Below are positions 24,719 to 32,757 of a stretch of DNA of 35,286 bases, piece by piece; positions within the stretch are counted from its first letter, which is position 1, and each line of letters begins with the position of its first letter. Under the pieces are notes generated by a model, which worked only from the letters and a program-made list of their open reading frames with translations, was not told the DNA's origin and made no database searches. This DNA is from Peptococcaceae bacterium UBA5356 (GTDB lineage Bacteria > Bacillota > Peptococcia > DRI-13 > DTU073), in NCBI GenBank assembly GCA_002407935.1, contig DHPU01000084.1, positions 1 through 35,286 on the forward strand. The letters are read 5' to 3'. Made by a program: the position numbers and the translations under genes.

Positions 24719-26154
24719 AAAGAAGGCAAAAAGAGCACCAGCACCGTATAAAGCTCTAGTCTTCCCAACAGCATGAAAAAGGATAAGCAATATTTTCCCG
24801 CCGCGGAAACAAAGCCAAAATTCAGCGCCGGGCCTACTTTGTTAAGTCCCGGGCCTACATTACCTAAGGTTGTCGCTATGGCCGTAAACGCCGATACAAA
24901 ATCAAGACCTTGGAAAGACATAAAAATTACTCCGGCAATCGTAAGCGTAATATAAATATAAAAGAACTGCAGAATACTCATCACCTTTTCCTGTTCCAGC
25001 ACCCGTTCATCCACCTTCAAGGTAAAAACAGCCCGCGGATGCAAATGACGTTGCAGCTCGAAAATCGTCTGCTTTAACAAAACTAGAATCCGGCCAACCT
25101 TAATCGCTCCACCGGTGGAACCTGCACAGCCCCCGATAAACATCAAGGTAAGCAAAATAGTTTTGGCAAAGAACGGCCATTGATCAAAATTAACCGAAGC
25201 ATACCCCGTCGTGGTTATAATGGAAACAACCTGAAAAACCGCCTGACGGATCGTTTCCCCCAAAGCAGTGCTCCCCCCAGGATACAGATTGTACGTAAGC
25301 AAAACTGCCGCCAGCACAACAAAAAAAGCATACAGCTTAAACTCACTATTACGCCGCCAAGGGCGAAGACTTCTCTCGCGAACCCCCTGATAATATAAAG
25401 CAAAATTAGCTCCCGATAAAAACATGAAAATAATAATAACCCATTCGATCGCCGCACTGTGATAATAGCCAATACTGGCGTTTTTCGTAGAAAACCCCCC
25501 CGTAGCCACGCTCCCGAAGGAATGACACAACGCATCGAAAAAAGGCATTCCGAACAAACACAAGAGAATGGTTTCTACAATTGTCAAGATTACATACGTA
25601 ACCCATAATATTTTCGCCGATTCACTAATCCGCGGCTTTAACTTTTTGATTATGGAGCCGCCGGGCGATTCGGCCTGAAACATCTGCACTCCGCCTGTTC
25701 CCAGCGAAGACAGCAGCGCCACAAACAAAACAATAATACCCATGCCCCCCAGCCAATGAGTCAAACTGCGCCAAAATAAAATCCCCTTGGGCAGCACCTC
25801 CACGTCTGATAAAACGCTGGCTCCGGTAGTAGTAAAACCGGACATGGTTTCAAAAAAAGCATCAGCAGGAGAAGTAAAGGTACCGGCAATTAAATAAGGC
25901 AACGAGCCAAAAAAAGAAGCAAGCAGCCACGCCAACGTAACAATACAAAAAACCTCTTTATTAAGAAAGGGTCCCTCCAGCTTCGTTGTTTTATAGCCCA
26001 GCAGACTGATCAGAAAAACCAGCCCACTGCATAAAAGAAAAGCATATGCTTCTATTTCCCCATAATAGATCGACCATAAAAAAGGGAAAAACATCGATAA
26101 GCCTATAATCATTAAGATCAGGCTAAGAGAGCACACAATCCTTTGATAATTCAA
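24703..26154 (-). CDS. trkH: Potassium uptake membrane subunit TrkH/KtrB type
   Basis: This 483-residue polytopic protein has the four M1-P-M2 repeats of the Trk/Ktr/HKT family. The selectivity-filter segments are visible as SGFTTTGASVL, GSVATGGFSTKN, ITTTGYASVNFD and TTLGNVGPGL, followed by a SFFMLLGRLELYTVLVLF helix. It moves K+ (with Na+ or H+) inward and needs TrkA. The start is TTG with GAGGGGG upstream. It lies 16 nt after trkA. Confidence 0.95.
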   Translation of the reverse strand: MNYQRIVCSLSLILMIIGLSMFFPFLWSIYYGEIEAYAFLLCSGLVFLISLLGYKTTKLEGPFLNKEVFCIVTLAWLLASFFGSLPYLIAGTFTSPADAFFETMSGFTTTGASVLSDVEVLPKGILFWRSLTHWLGGMGIIVLFVALLSSLGTGGVQMFQAESPGGSIIKKLKPRISESAKILWVTYVILTIVETILLCLFGMPFFDALCHSFGSVATGGFSTKNASIGYYHSAAIEWVIIIFMFLSGANFALYYQGVRERSLRPWRRNSEFKLYAFFVVLAAVLLTYNLYPGGSTALGETIRQAVFQVVSIITTTGYASVNFDQWPFFAKTILLTLMFIGGCAGSTGGAIKVGRILVLLKQTIFELQRHLHPRAVFTLKVDERVLEQEKVMSILQFFYIYITLTIAGVIFMSFQGLDFVSAFTAIATTLGNVGPGLNKVGPALNFGFVSAAGKYCLSFFMLLGRLELYTVLVLFLPSFWRKG

Positions 26155-26170
26155 CAGAAAAGCCCCCTCG

Positions 26171-27511
26171 TTATTTCGTCAGATAATCCAAAGCACGTCC
26201 CGAAGCCTTTGGTAAAGTAAAAAGCGTGACAACATCGCCTGGCTTTAATTCGTCATTACCGCCCGGAATAATCACCTGATTCTGCCGATAAACAGAACCA
26301 ATTAAAGAACCGCTCGGGAAATGCAAATCCCGCAATTTCCTATTCGCAACCTGGCTCTTTTCCGAAACAATCAATTCCGTCATTTCAGCATTTTCATTAC
26401 TCAGCAAAGTCACCGAAATAATATTGTTCCCTTTATGCACGAACCGCAAAATCTCATTGGCTGTGAGTACCCGAGGGCTAATTCCCACGTCTATTCCCAC
26501 ATTTTCGATTAAATTAACATAATCGGAATGACCCACTTGAGCAATTGTCCGTTTTACACCTAAGTTTTTCACAATCAGGCTCACCAACAAGTTGAGCTTA
26601 TCATCATCGCTCAGGCAGACAAAAACATCGGCATTGCCGGTTCCTTCATTAATTAAAAAATTCATATCCGTCGCATCACCATACAAAACCATCGTATTAT
26701 TTAGATTTTGGGCTATATCAACACACTTATTATATTTCTTTTCAATAATCTTGACGGCGTAATTGCGTCCTTCCAATATCTTCGCCAGATGATACCCCGT
26801 ATAACCTCCCCCTAAAACCATTACCCGTTGAGCTCTGAAACGCTTAATACCAAAGAGTTTTTCCAGATGAACCATTTCCTTCGTCTTAGCCAAAAGGAAA
26901 ATAAGGTCATTGGCTAAAAGCTGATCCTTCCCACAGGGGATAATTAACTTATCGTGCCGCTTAATCGCTAAAATTAAAAAAGAATAATCAAACTTTAATT
27001 CCCTCAGATACATATTGACAACCGGAGCTTCACTCTTGATCCGCAATTCCAAAAGCTGGATATTGCCATCCGCATAATACTCTACGTCCAAAGCTTCAGG
27101 TGCATCAATTAACTTGACAATTTCCTTAGCCGTTACCAACTCCGGATTAATGATTACATCTATCCCCGGGAGAGCCTTATCCATTTGCCCCTTTTCCTCA
27201 ATATACTCCGAATTGCGCACCCTGGCTACGGTTTTACCGACACCATAGGTTTTAGCCACCATACAAGCAATCATATTAACTTCATCACTGGCAGTAACCG
27301 CAATCATTAAACCAGTCTCTTTAATGCCGGCTTTCTCCAAAAGTGCACCACTGGCTCCGTTACCAACCATCACTTCTACATCTAAATATTCCTCAATAAT
27401 TTTAGCACGTTCTTCTTCCTTTTCAATTACGACAACATCGTGATTTTCTTTTGCCAAAATCTTAGCAAGATTATATCCGATCTTCCCTGCACCAATTATG
27501 ATCGCCCGCAT
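26171..27511 (-). CDS. trkA: Potassium uptake regulatory subunit TrkA
   Basis: This 446-residue cytoplasmic protein has two RCK halves, each with a TrkA-N Rossmann domain and a TrkA-C domain. The nucleotide motifs are IIGAGKIGYNLAKIL (residues 4-18) and VLGGGYTGYHLAKIL (about 232-246). The C-terminal part ends in a GDVVTLFTLP strand. It binds NAD(H) or ATP and gates TrkH. The ATG has AGGAG rather far upstream (12 nt). A sigma-A-like promoter lies at 27549-27577. Confidence 0.96.
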   Translation of the reverse strand: MRAIIIGAGKIGYNLAKILAKENHDVVVIEKEEERAKIIEEYLDVEVMVGNGASGALLEKAGIKETGLMIAVTASDEVNMIACMVAKTYGVGKTVARVRNSEYIEEKGQMDKALPGIDVIINPELVTAKEIVKLIDAPEALDVEYYADGNIQLLELRIKSEAPVVNMYLRELKFDYSFLILAIKRHDKLIIPCGKDQLLANDLIFLLAKTKEMVHLEKLFGIKRFRAQRVMVLGGGYTGYHLAKILEGRNYAVKIIEKKYNKCVDIAQNLNNTMVLYGDATDMNFLINEGTGNADVFVCLSDDDKLNLLVSLIVKNLGVKRTIAQVGHSDYVNLIENVGIDVGISPRVLTANEILRFVHKGNNIISVTLLSNENAEMTELIVSEKSQVANRKLRDLHFPSGSLIGSVYRQNQVIIPGGNDELKPGDVVTLFTLPKASGRALDYLTK

Positions 27512-27548
27512 CTGCTGTATACGCTCCTTTGTCTATTCTTTGTTAAAT

Positions 27549-27577
27549 ATGCTACTGCTTAGCGCCTCAAATGTCAA
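27549..27577 (-). promoter_or_regulatory. Sigma-A-type promoter of trkA-trkH
   Basis: On the minus strand a perfect TTGACA (27577-27572), 17 nt, TAGCAT (27554-27549). It is 38 nt before the trkA ATG. A near-palindrome, gtgaaaatttcac (27590-27602), lies just upstream between the divergent genes and could be an operator. Confidence 0.55.
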
Positions 27578-27670
27578 CATTCCCTCTTCGTGAAAATTTC
27601 ACCCTTCCCATATTAGTGATTATATATTATAGTAACTTTATTATACATTATTTTTAGGAGGTCTTTCACA

Positions 27671-28183
27671 ATGGGGATTTTTAAAACAAAACAACTAGCA
27701 ACTGCCGGTTTTATGGCTGCGCTAGTTATGGTAGGGACCATGATTATTCAAATACCCACCCCTGCCAAAGGATATATTCACATTGGAGATAGTTTAGTCT
27801 ATCTGAGCGGTGTCTTACTTGGGCCAGTGCTTGGAGCCCTTGCGGCTGCAGTCGGCTCCACCTTGGCCGATCTCTTTTCCGGTTACGGTATTTATGCACC
27901 GGCGACCTTTGTTATTAAAGGTCTGGATGCCCTAATAGTCGGTTACTGCTACCATGCCTTCGCTAAAGCAACCGATTCACTCGTCAAAAAGTTTTTAGGC
28001 TTTATCCTAAGCTTTATCTTAGGCGGCAGTATTATGGTCGGCGGCTATTTAGCGTTTGAAACATTCTTATATGGCTTCCCTACCGCCTTATTAAGCATGG
28101 TCGCCAATATTACCCAGGCTGTAGGCGGCGGTCTGCTCGCCTTGCCGCTAATCCTCTCCCTGGAAAAGCTACACCAACAATAG
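27671..28183 (+). CDS. ECF transporter substrate-binding (S) component
   Basis: This 170-residue integral membrane protein has about five or six hydrophobic helices. The N-terminal A-x-x-x-A-motif region (TAGFMAALVMVGT) is where S components contact the EcfT scaffold. GYIHIGDSLVYLSGVLLGPV and the later GSTLADLFSGY fit the family of S components often labelled DUF1393/COG4684. The vitamin or other substrate is not evident: no riboswitch and no ATPase genes are nearby. The ATG has AGGAGG 9 nt upstream. It is one of only two clear plus-strand genes and converges on cotJC. Confidence 0.85.
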   Translation: MGIFKTKQLATAGFMAALVMVGTMIIQIPTPAKGYIHIGDSLVYLSGVLLGPVLGALAAAVGSTLADLFSGYGIYAPATFVIKGLDALIVGYCYHAFAKATDSLVKKFLGFILSFILGGSIMVGGYLAFETFLYGFPTALLSMVANITQAVGGGLLALPLILSLEKLHQQ

Positions 28184-28228
28184 TACCTCCATCCCGCTAA
28201 AACAGCAAGTATGCAATCGCCTTTTCCC

Positions 28229-28801
28229 TTAATAGCACTTCTTCTCATCCAAATACTGCTGTACATAATTAAGCGTCTCTCCAAAGCGCTGGAAGTGTAC
28301 TACTTCCCGCTCCCTTAGAAAGCGTAACACATCCGTAACCTGCGGATCATCAGACAAATTAATCAACCAATTATACGTGGCTCGGGCTTTTTGCTCCGCG
28401 GCCATATTTTCTGTTAAATCGGCAATGGGATCCCCTTTAGCCTGAATGTACGCGGCCGTCCAAGGATTACCCACCGCATCCACATAAAAAAGTGCTCTGT
28501 CATGATCGGCATAATGCCCGGCTAAATCAGCCGCTTTTAATTCCGCTATGGAAGCATCCTTCGTTAACTTATGCACCAGTGTCCCAACTATTTCCAGATG
28601 CGCCAGTTCTTCCGTGCCGATATCGTTCAAAGTAGCTTTTGCTCTCTCCGTAGGGATAGAATAACGCTGATTCAAATACCGCAAAGAAGCCGCTAATTCA
28701 CCATCCGGGCCGCCATACTGCGTAATAATCCATTTCGCAAGCTGCACATTTTTCCCGGAAACATTAACAGGATACTGTAATTTCTTTTCATATACCCACA
28801 T
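28229..28801 (-). CDS. cotJC: Spore coat protein CotJC, manganese-catalase fold
   Basis: This 190-residue protein matches CotJC in length (189 in B. subtilis). It has the four-helix di-manganese catalase pattern: ELAASLRYLNQRY, GTEELAHLEIVGT (Glu-x-x-His ligands), NMAAEQKARATYNWL and REREVVHFQRFGE (second Glu-x-x-x-His). CotJC is laid down in the coat under sigma-E control, and relatives show catalase activity. It follows cotJB by 18 nt with a GGGGG site. Confidence 0.95.
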   Translation of the reverse strand: MWVYEKKLQYPVNVSGKNVQLAKWIITQYGGPDGELAASLRYLNQRYSIPTERAKATLNDIGTEELAHLEIVGTLVHKLTKDASIAELKAADLAGHYADHDRALFYVDAVGNPWTAAYIQAKGDPIADLTENMAAEQKARATYNWLINLSDDPQVTDVLRFLREREVVHFQRFGETLNYVQQYLDEKKCY

Positions 28802-28819
28802 CTCTTTTTATCCCCCTTT

Positions 28820-29083
28820 CTACATATCCCAGGGCCAGGGAGTTTCCGCCCAGCGCCAGGTTCTGCCGTTATTCATGCCAAAGCCATAATTCAGCAGCGG
28901 TTCATGCTGCTGTTCATATTGCCGTTTCAACTCACAAAGCTCCCTATGCATACGATTATATTGCTCAATCGCCCTAAAATCATCGGGGTGAGTATCCAAG
29001 TACAAATTCAACTCCAAGGCTGCAAATTCAACTTGCTGTATTTTTCTCAATAAGGGTAAACAAGCAGCGTTATTACTCGTCAC
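28820..29083 (-). CDS. cotJB: Spore coat protein CotJB
   Basis: The GTG at 29083 has GGAGGGGG 8 nt upstream and gives 87 residues, the same length as B. subtilis CotJB; the longer open frame is an artefact of overlapping cotJA. The protein is helical with RKIQQVEFAALELNLYLDTH and HPDDFRAIEQYNR, and has an aromatic C-terminus (WRWAETPWPWDM). It overlaps the end of cotJA by 11 nt, which suggests coupled translation. It helps assemble CotJC into the coat. Confidence 0.92.
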   Translation of the reverse strand: MTSNNAACLPLLRKIQQVEFAALELNLYLDTHPDDFRAIEQYNRMHRELCELKRQYEQQHEPLLNYGFGMNNGRTWRWAETPWPWDM

Positions 29084-29441
29084 ACGGAACACCCCCTCCA
29101 AAGGATAATCTGCAAGGGCACGGTCCTTCACAAGGGCCATATTGTCCCTGAGGCATACATAATTCCGGGAAAAGCGTCCCCTTTTCCAGTGCTTCTGCCG
29201 GACTATAGATTGCATTATAGTACTGCCAGGGCACATAAGCATGCGCTAGCCGGAAATAAGGGCAAGTAAAAGGCGGTGCCGCATAGCCCGGATGCTGTGG
29301 CTGTGGATACCCCGGAGGCTGTGGACAAGGGGCGGGAACAGGGACAGGGCAAGGCATAGAGGGCGGCATTGGACAAGGCATCATCACATTATTTTCTAAC
29401 CCAGGTGGAGTGGGAAATACTTTAAAGGTAAAGTTTTTCAA
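29073..29441 (-). CDS. cotJA: Spore coat-associated protein CotJA, extended
   Basis: The TTG at 29441 has GGAGG 8 nt upstream and gives 122 residues. The C-terminal half is the CotJA domain (RLAHAYVPWQYYNAIYSPAEALEKGT cut in two: RLAHAYVPWQYYN then AIYSPAEALEKGTLFPEL). The N-terminal half (about 10-65) is Pro/Cys/Met-rich with repeated PCP and PQPPGYP units, and makes it longer than the 82-residue B. subtilis protein. It is the first gene of cotJABC. I did not find a convincing sigma-E promoter in the 190 nt before it. Confidence 0.9.
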   Translation of the reverse strand: MKNFTFKVFPTPPGLENNVMMPCPMPPSMPCPVPVPAPCPQPPGYPQPQHPGYAAPPFTCPYFRLAHAYVPWQYYNAIYSPAEALEKGTLFPELCMPQGQYGPCEGPCPCRLSFGGGVPCDE

Positions 29442-29633
29442 CTTGATTCCCTCCTTAATACAGATTTTATTGTAGTTTATGCTTAATACCCTTTTGTTGT
29501 CCCTCCTAAAACCCTTTTTCTTTAAAATTAAATTATTTAAAATAGTTTCTACATTTTTATCTTGCATTCGACAACTTTGCTATGTTATAATAAGTTGTAA
29601 GTTAAAATAATCAACTATACCCCCTCTTACATA

Positions 29634-29674
29634 AAAGAAAGACCTACCTTAAAAATAAAGGTGGGTCTTTCTTT
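29634..29674 (-). terminator. Terminator after the DUF3048 gene
   Basis: The arms 29634-29650 and 29658-29674 pair over 17 positions with one G-U wobble and a 7-nt AT loop. A T-rich tract follows on the minus strand. It separates the DUF3048 gene from cotJ. Confidence 0.85.
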
Positions 29675-29706
29675 ATTTCTCCTAATTTACTTAGTTACAC
29701 TCGGTC

Positions 29707-30762
29707 CTATAAGGCTTCTTTTTCCTTAATTTTTTTTAACTGAGGCACAACCTGAATCCAGGTCTTGCCTTTTTTTAATTTCAGCAAATCACCCTTCTCA
29801 TCATAAAACTTCACCGCAGCAACATCAGACTTTTTCTCCCAAGACCCTTGAAGCTTTTGTCCGTCAATAAAAAAACGTGCCTCCCCTTGACCAACGATTT
29901 GCACATCAGAAAGAGGGATTCCATCCTTCATATATGTACTTGTTTTGACCGCCATCACCAGTACATTATCCGCCATAAGCTGCGTACCATCTTCCATTAA
30001 ATGAGGCTTGCCGTTAATTTTTCTTTCATACTGCTTATTTTTATACTGCCAAGTTACCTTGTAACTATATTTAGGCACGGAATAATCCAGTTCAAATTCG
30101 CCGGTAAACGGCTCCCCTTCCCAAGCTGTCCCGGTTGGCTGCAAGAAAGGAGCTTCTAAACTATATCCCCGATTTTTAGCACCTTGCTGTAGTTTATCCG
30201 TACTGCTGTAAAGATTATGCGGCATCTTTCTCTGCTTGTCACGCCAGAAATAGGCACCGGAATTATAGATCTCATCCAGATCCTTCATCTTAATTTTGAC
30301 AATCAAATTCAAAGCCTCCGCACTCCCACCCGCATGCGCCAAAGGAGCATTATAACCACGAGCCAGCTGTGCAAAATAACTGCGAGCACTACGTATCGGC
30401 CCGATTTTCTCCACCCCTTGCCGATAAAAAAGAGCCATGAATCTAGTAATACCGCCCTCAGCCACAATTTCATAAACAAGATCCGCCTGATCCAAACCGC
30501 TCTGAGGCCGTGCTTTACTAAAATTATCAACCATCACTAATAAAGCACCCGGCAACTGCTTTTTGGCCTGTTCAACACTTTGCGAGCTCTCGTCAGCCTG
30601 TTTGTCCTCTCCTGTATCACCTTCCGCAGTCTCTCTGTTTTCCTCAACCAACCCTGGTTCCTCCGGCCCTTCTCCCGCTTGTTCCTTTCCAATACATCCC
30701 ACTACTAAAAATACCATTATCCCTAATAAAACTAGCGCCATCCCGACATGATTTCGCTTCAA
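29707..30762 (-). CDS. DUF3048 (YerB-like) lipoprotein
   Basis: The TTG at 30762 follows an AAGGGGG site 8 nt upstream; the GTG nine codons earlier would place that site inside the gene. The product of 351 residues has a lipoprotein signal (Cys23 in LVVGC), a Glu-rich linker (about 25-65) and the DUF3048 domain: GALLVMVDNFSKARPQSGL, VYEIVAEGGITRFMALF, IGPIRSARSYFAQLA, and a second beta-rich half after about 200. B. subtilis YerB is the known relative; its role is unclear. It is divergent from the protease gene, with a TATAAT at 30798-30803 as a possible -10. Confidence 0.88.
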   Translation of the reverse strand: MKRNHVGMALVLLGIMVFLVVGCIGKEQAGEGPEEPGLVEENRETAEGDTGEDKQADESSQSVEQAKKQLPGALLVMVDNFSKARPQSGLDQADLVYEIVAEGGITRFMALFYRQGVEKIGPIRSARSYFAQLARGYNAPLAHAGGSAEALNLIVKIKMKDLDEIYNSGAYFWRDKQRKMPHNLYSSTDKLQQGAKNRGYSLEAPFLQPTGTAWEGEPFTGEFELDYSVPKYSYKVTWQYKNKQYERKINGKPHLMEDGTQLMADNVLVMAVKTSTYMKDGIPLSDVQIVGQGEARFFIDGQKLQGSWEKKSDVAAVKFYDEKGDLLKLKKGKTWIQVVPQLKKIKEKEAL

Positions 30763-30896
30763 TTTTCTATCCCCCTTTTTTGAATCCACTTAGAAATATT
30801 ATACAACCATTCTCTTTTTCCTGCTTTCTTGCTCGAACCTTTTTCTTTCTTTTTTCGTATTATGTAAAAGTAACGTTGAAAAAAGAGGGGATGTCC

Positions 30897-32210
30897 ATGA
30901 ATATCCAAGAATTAGACTGGTTGCGCTCCTATTCATCCAAACTGGATCCGGAACTTAGATCCAGACTGATTACCTGCTATAGAACAGCTTCCCAGCTTCC
31001 TTGTTTTTTACAACGCCTTTACCATTTTATTCAGAATAAAATTTACCGTTTTCCAGTCATTATCCAATTAGCAACAGTGCGTGACCATGAAGCAGTAAAG
31101 GAGCTACGCACCTCCCTTTCCCAATATAACAAAGCCATTGACGACTTAGAAATCATCAACGGTTTCTCCACCTCCCTTTCCCTGAAAGCAATTAAAAAAC
31201 TAACGAACCACTCCCTCGTCACTAAAATCTATCTGGATCAGGAAATCAGAACCCTTCTGAACATTGCCGCTCCTACTATTCAAGCCCCTTCCCTTTGGGA
31301 GAAAAAATACAGTGGTAAAGGTGTGGCTATTGCTGTACTAGATACCGGAATTTATCCTCACCCGGACTTTTTGCAGCCCCAAAACCGCATCCTCGCTTTT
31401 AAAGATTTCGTCAAAAATAAAAACACCCCTTATGACGATAACGGACATGGTACCCACTGCGCCGGAGCAGCAGCCGGAAACGGCTACTCCTCCTCAGGGA
31501 AATACACCGCCCCGGCCTTTGAAGCCAAAATAATTGCCCTGAAAATCTTAAACAAAATGGGCATCGGAAAATCCTCAACAGCCATCAAAGGTATCGAATG
31601 GGTTCTCGCCAATCGGAAAAAATATAATATTAAAATAATTACCCTCTCCCTGGGCTACAAAACCACCGTTTCTTACCGGGAAGACCCCCTCTGTCAAGCC
31701 TTAGAAAAGGCTTGGCAGGCCGGACTGGTTGTCTGTACCGCCGCAGGTAATGATGGCCCCGAACCTAAGACCATCAACTCACCCGGCATCCATCCCGCCC
31801 TTATTACCGTAGGCGCCTTTGATGATCATGACACCATCACTACCACTGACGATACCGTTGCCGATTTCTCCAGCAGAGGCCCCACCCTTGACGGGCTTAC
31901 CAAGCCCGACTTCCTTTTCCCCGGTAGCAATATTATTTCTGCCCGAGCCAAAGACTCCTATCTCGATAAAATGCCCGACAATAAAGCTATTGACAACTGG
32001 TACCTAAGCTTTTCCGGTACCTCCATGGCTACACCCATCTGTGCCGGCGTTATTGCCCAGCTTCTCGAAGCCAATCCCGCCCTCACTTCCCCAGAAATAA
32101 AGGAAATGCTCCAACAAAGTTGTACCAAAGTCGGTACCGTAGATGCCAATACCCAAGGCAGCGGCTTTATCAACTTAGCCGCAGTGAATTTCCATGCCAT
32201 TACCCCCTAA
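30897..32210 (+). CDS. Intracellular subtilisin-like serine protease (S8, AprX-like)
   Basis: The start at 30897 is set by GAGGGG 6 nt upstream; the earlier in-frame ATG two codons before directly abuts this site. The 437-residue product has no signal peptide. After a prodomain-like region (about 1-130) comes the S8 domain with all catalytic parts: Asp in AVLDTGIYPHPDF, His in DNGHGTHCAGAAAG, the oxyanion Asn in CTAAGNDGPE and Ser in FSGTSMATPICAG. Length and layout resemble B. subtilis AprX (442), an intracellular protease of stationary phase. Its last 11 nt overlap the convergent thioredoxin-fold gene. Confidence 0.9.
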   Translation: MNIQELDWLRSYSSKLDPELRSRLITCYRTASQLPCFLQRLYHFIQNKIYRFPVIIQLATVRDHEAVKELRTSLSQYNKAIDDLEIINGFSTSLSLKAIKKLTNHSLVTKIYLDQEIRTLLNIAAPTIQAPSLWEKKYSGKGVAIAVLDTGIYPHPDFLQPQNRILAFKDFVKNKNTPYDDNGHGTHCAGAAAGNGYSSSGKYTAPAFEAKIIALKILNKMGIGKSSTAIKGIEWVLANRKKYNIKIITLSLGYKTTVSYREDPLCQALEKAWQAGLVVCTAAGNDGPEPKTINSPGIHPALITVGAFDDHDTITTTDDTVADFSSRGPTLDGLTKPDFLFPGSNIISARAKDSYLDKMPDNKAIDNWYLSFSGTSMATPICAGVIAQLLEANPALTSPEIKEMLQQSCTKVGTVDANTQGSGFINLAAVNFHAITP

Positions 32211-32553
32211 CTTTTTGGAGGATTTTTACAACCTCTCCTGCTTTGAGAGCTTTACCATAGGAAACCACCTTGCCATCAACCACAAGGGCAGGCGTCATCA
32301 TCACGCCATATGCCGCTATTTGCGAAAAATCGGTAATATGGTCGATCGCGGTATCCATACCAAGCTGCTTTAATGCTTCTTTTGTAGCAGATTCAAGCTG
32401 ATTGCATCTGGCGCAACCGGTTCCGAGTATTTTCACGGAAGCCCCTTCTGTTTGTTGATTCTCTGCTGAATCCTTGCTTTCAGTATCGCAATTACTACCG
32501 CAGCAGCAGGAAGTCGTTTCTTCTTTTTTAATCTTTTTTCCAAATAGTGACAT
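32200..32553 (-). CDS. Thioredoxin-fold CxxC protein with Cys-rich N-terminus
   Basis: This 117-residue protein has a basic and Cys-rich head (TTSCCCGSNC, Cys16-18 and 22), an acidic linker and a thioredoxin-like domain of the 'redox-active disulfide protein 2' type. The domain has KILGTGCARCNQLE (Cys47 and Cys50) and a cis-Pro loop MMTPALVVDGKV. There is no signal peptide, so it is cytosolic. It is the last gene of the permease cluster; the AAAGGAG site is intact even though the gene before it is broken. It probably passes electrons or a thiophilic metal to or from the other Cys-rich partners; this is inferred. Confidence 0.85.
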   Translation of the reverse strand: MSLFGKKIKKEETTSCCCGSNCDTESKDSAENQQTEGASVKILGTGCARCNQLESATKEALKQLGMDTAIDHITDFSQIAAYGVMMTPALVVDGKVVSYGKALKAGEVVKILQKVRG

Positions 32554-32575
32554 AATAAAATCTCCTTTGCTTTTT

Positions 32576-32757
32576 AAAGTCTATTATGATAGGCAGTCCA
32601 TATGATGTTAATGACTCCAAATCAATAAAAACTGCTTCTCTACTGGATTGGCTGGCGTTTCTGAATTATGATTTAAATTCTTGATCATCCAAATTCCTGC
32701 CACTACCAGTACAATGCAGATAGAAATTATTATCCGAATAATATTTTTCTTCTCCAC
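32576..32757 (-). pseudogene. Broken membrane-anchored thioredoxin-family gene
   Basis: A GTG at 32757, one base over the previous stop and 9 nt after a perfect GGAGGTGA, opens a frame of 49 codons (stop at 32608-32610). It has a basic start, a membrane helix (IIRIIISICIVLVVAGIW) and a KNLNHNSETPANPVEKQF linker. At 32630-32576 another frame reads DLESLTSYGLPIIIDF, the usual entry of a thioredoxin domain in exported thioredoxin-family proteins. The CxxC site and the rest are gone: the sequence passes straight into the ribosome binding site of the next gene. So there is a frameshift plus a large internal deletion. Confidence 0.75.

Noticed and set aside
27603..27670. Riboswitch upstream of the ECF S component
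   Set aside because: The leader is short and AT-rich, with no conserved TPP, FMN, cobalamin, folate or preQ1 core that I can see.
29084..29242. Long version of CotJB starting at 29242
   Set aside because: The extra part is cotJA read in another frame; the GTG at 29083 with GGAGGGGG gives the family length.
29442..29633. Sigma-E promoter for cotJABC
   Set aside because: Candidate boxes such as CATAAACT have no fitting -35 at 13-15 nt, so I did not call one, although sigma-E control is expected.
30835..30862. Sigma-G-like promoter for the subtilisin-like protease
   Set aside because: CGTATTA is close to a sigma-G -10, but nothing resembling GHATR lies 17-18 nt upstream.
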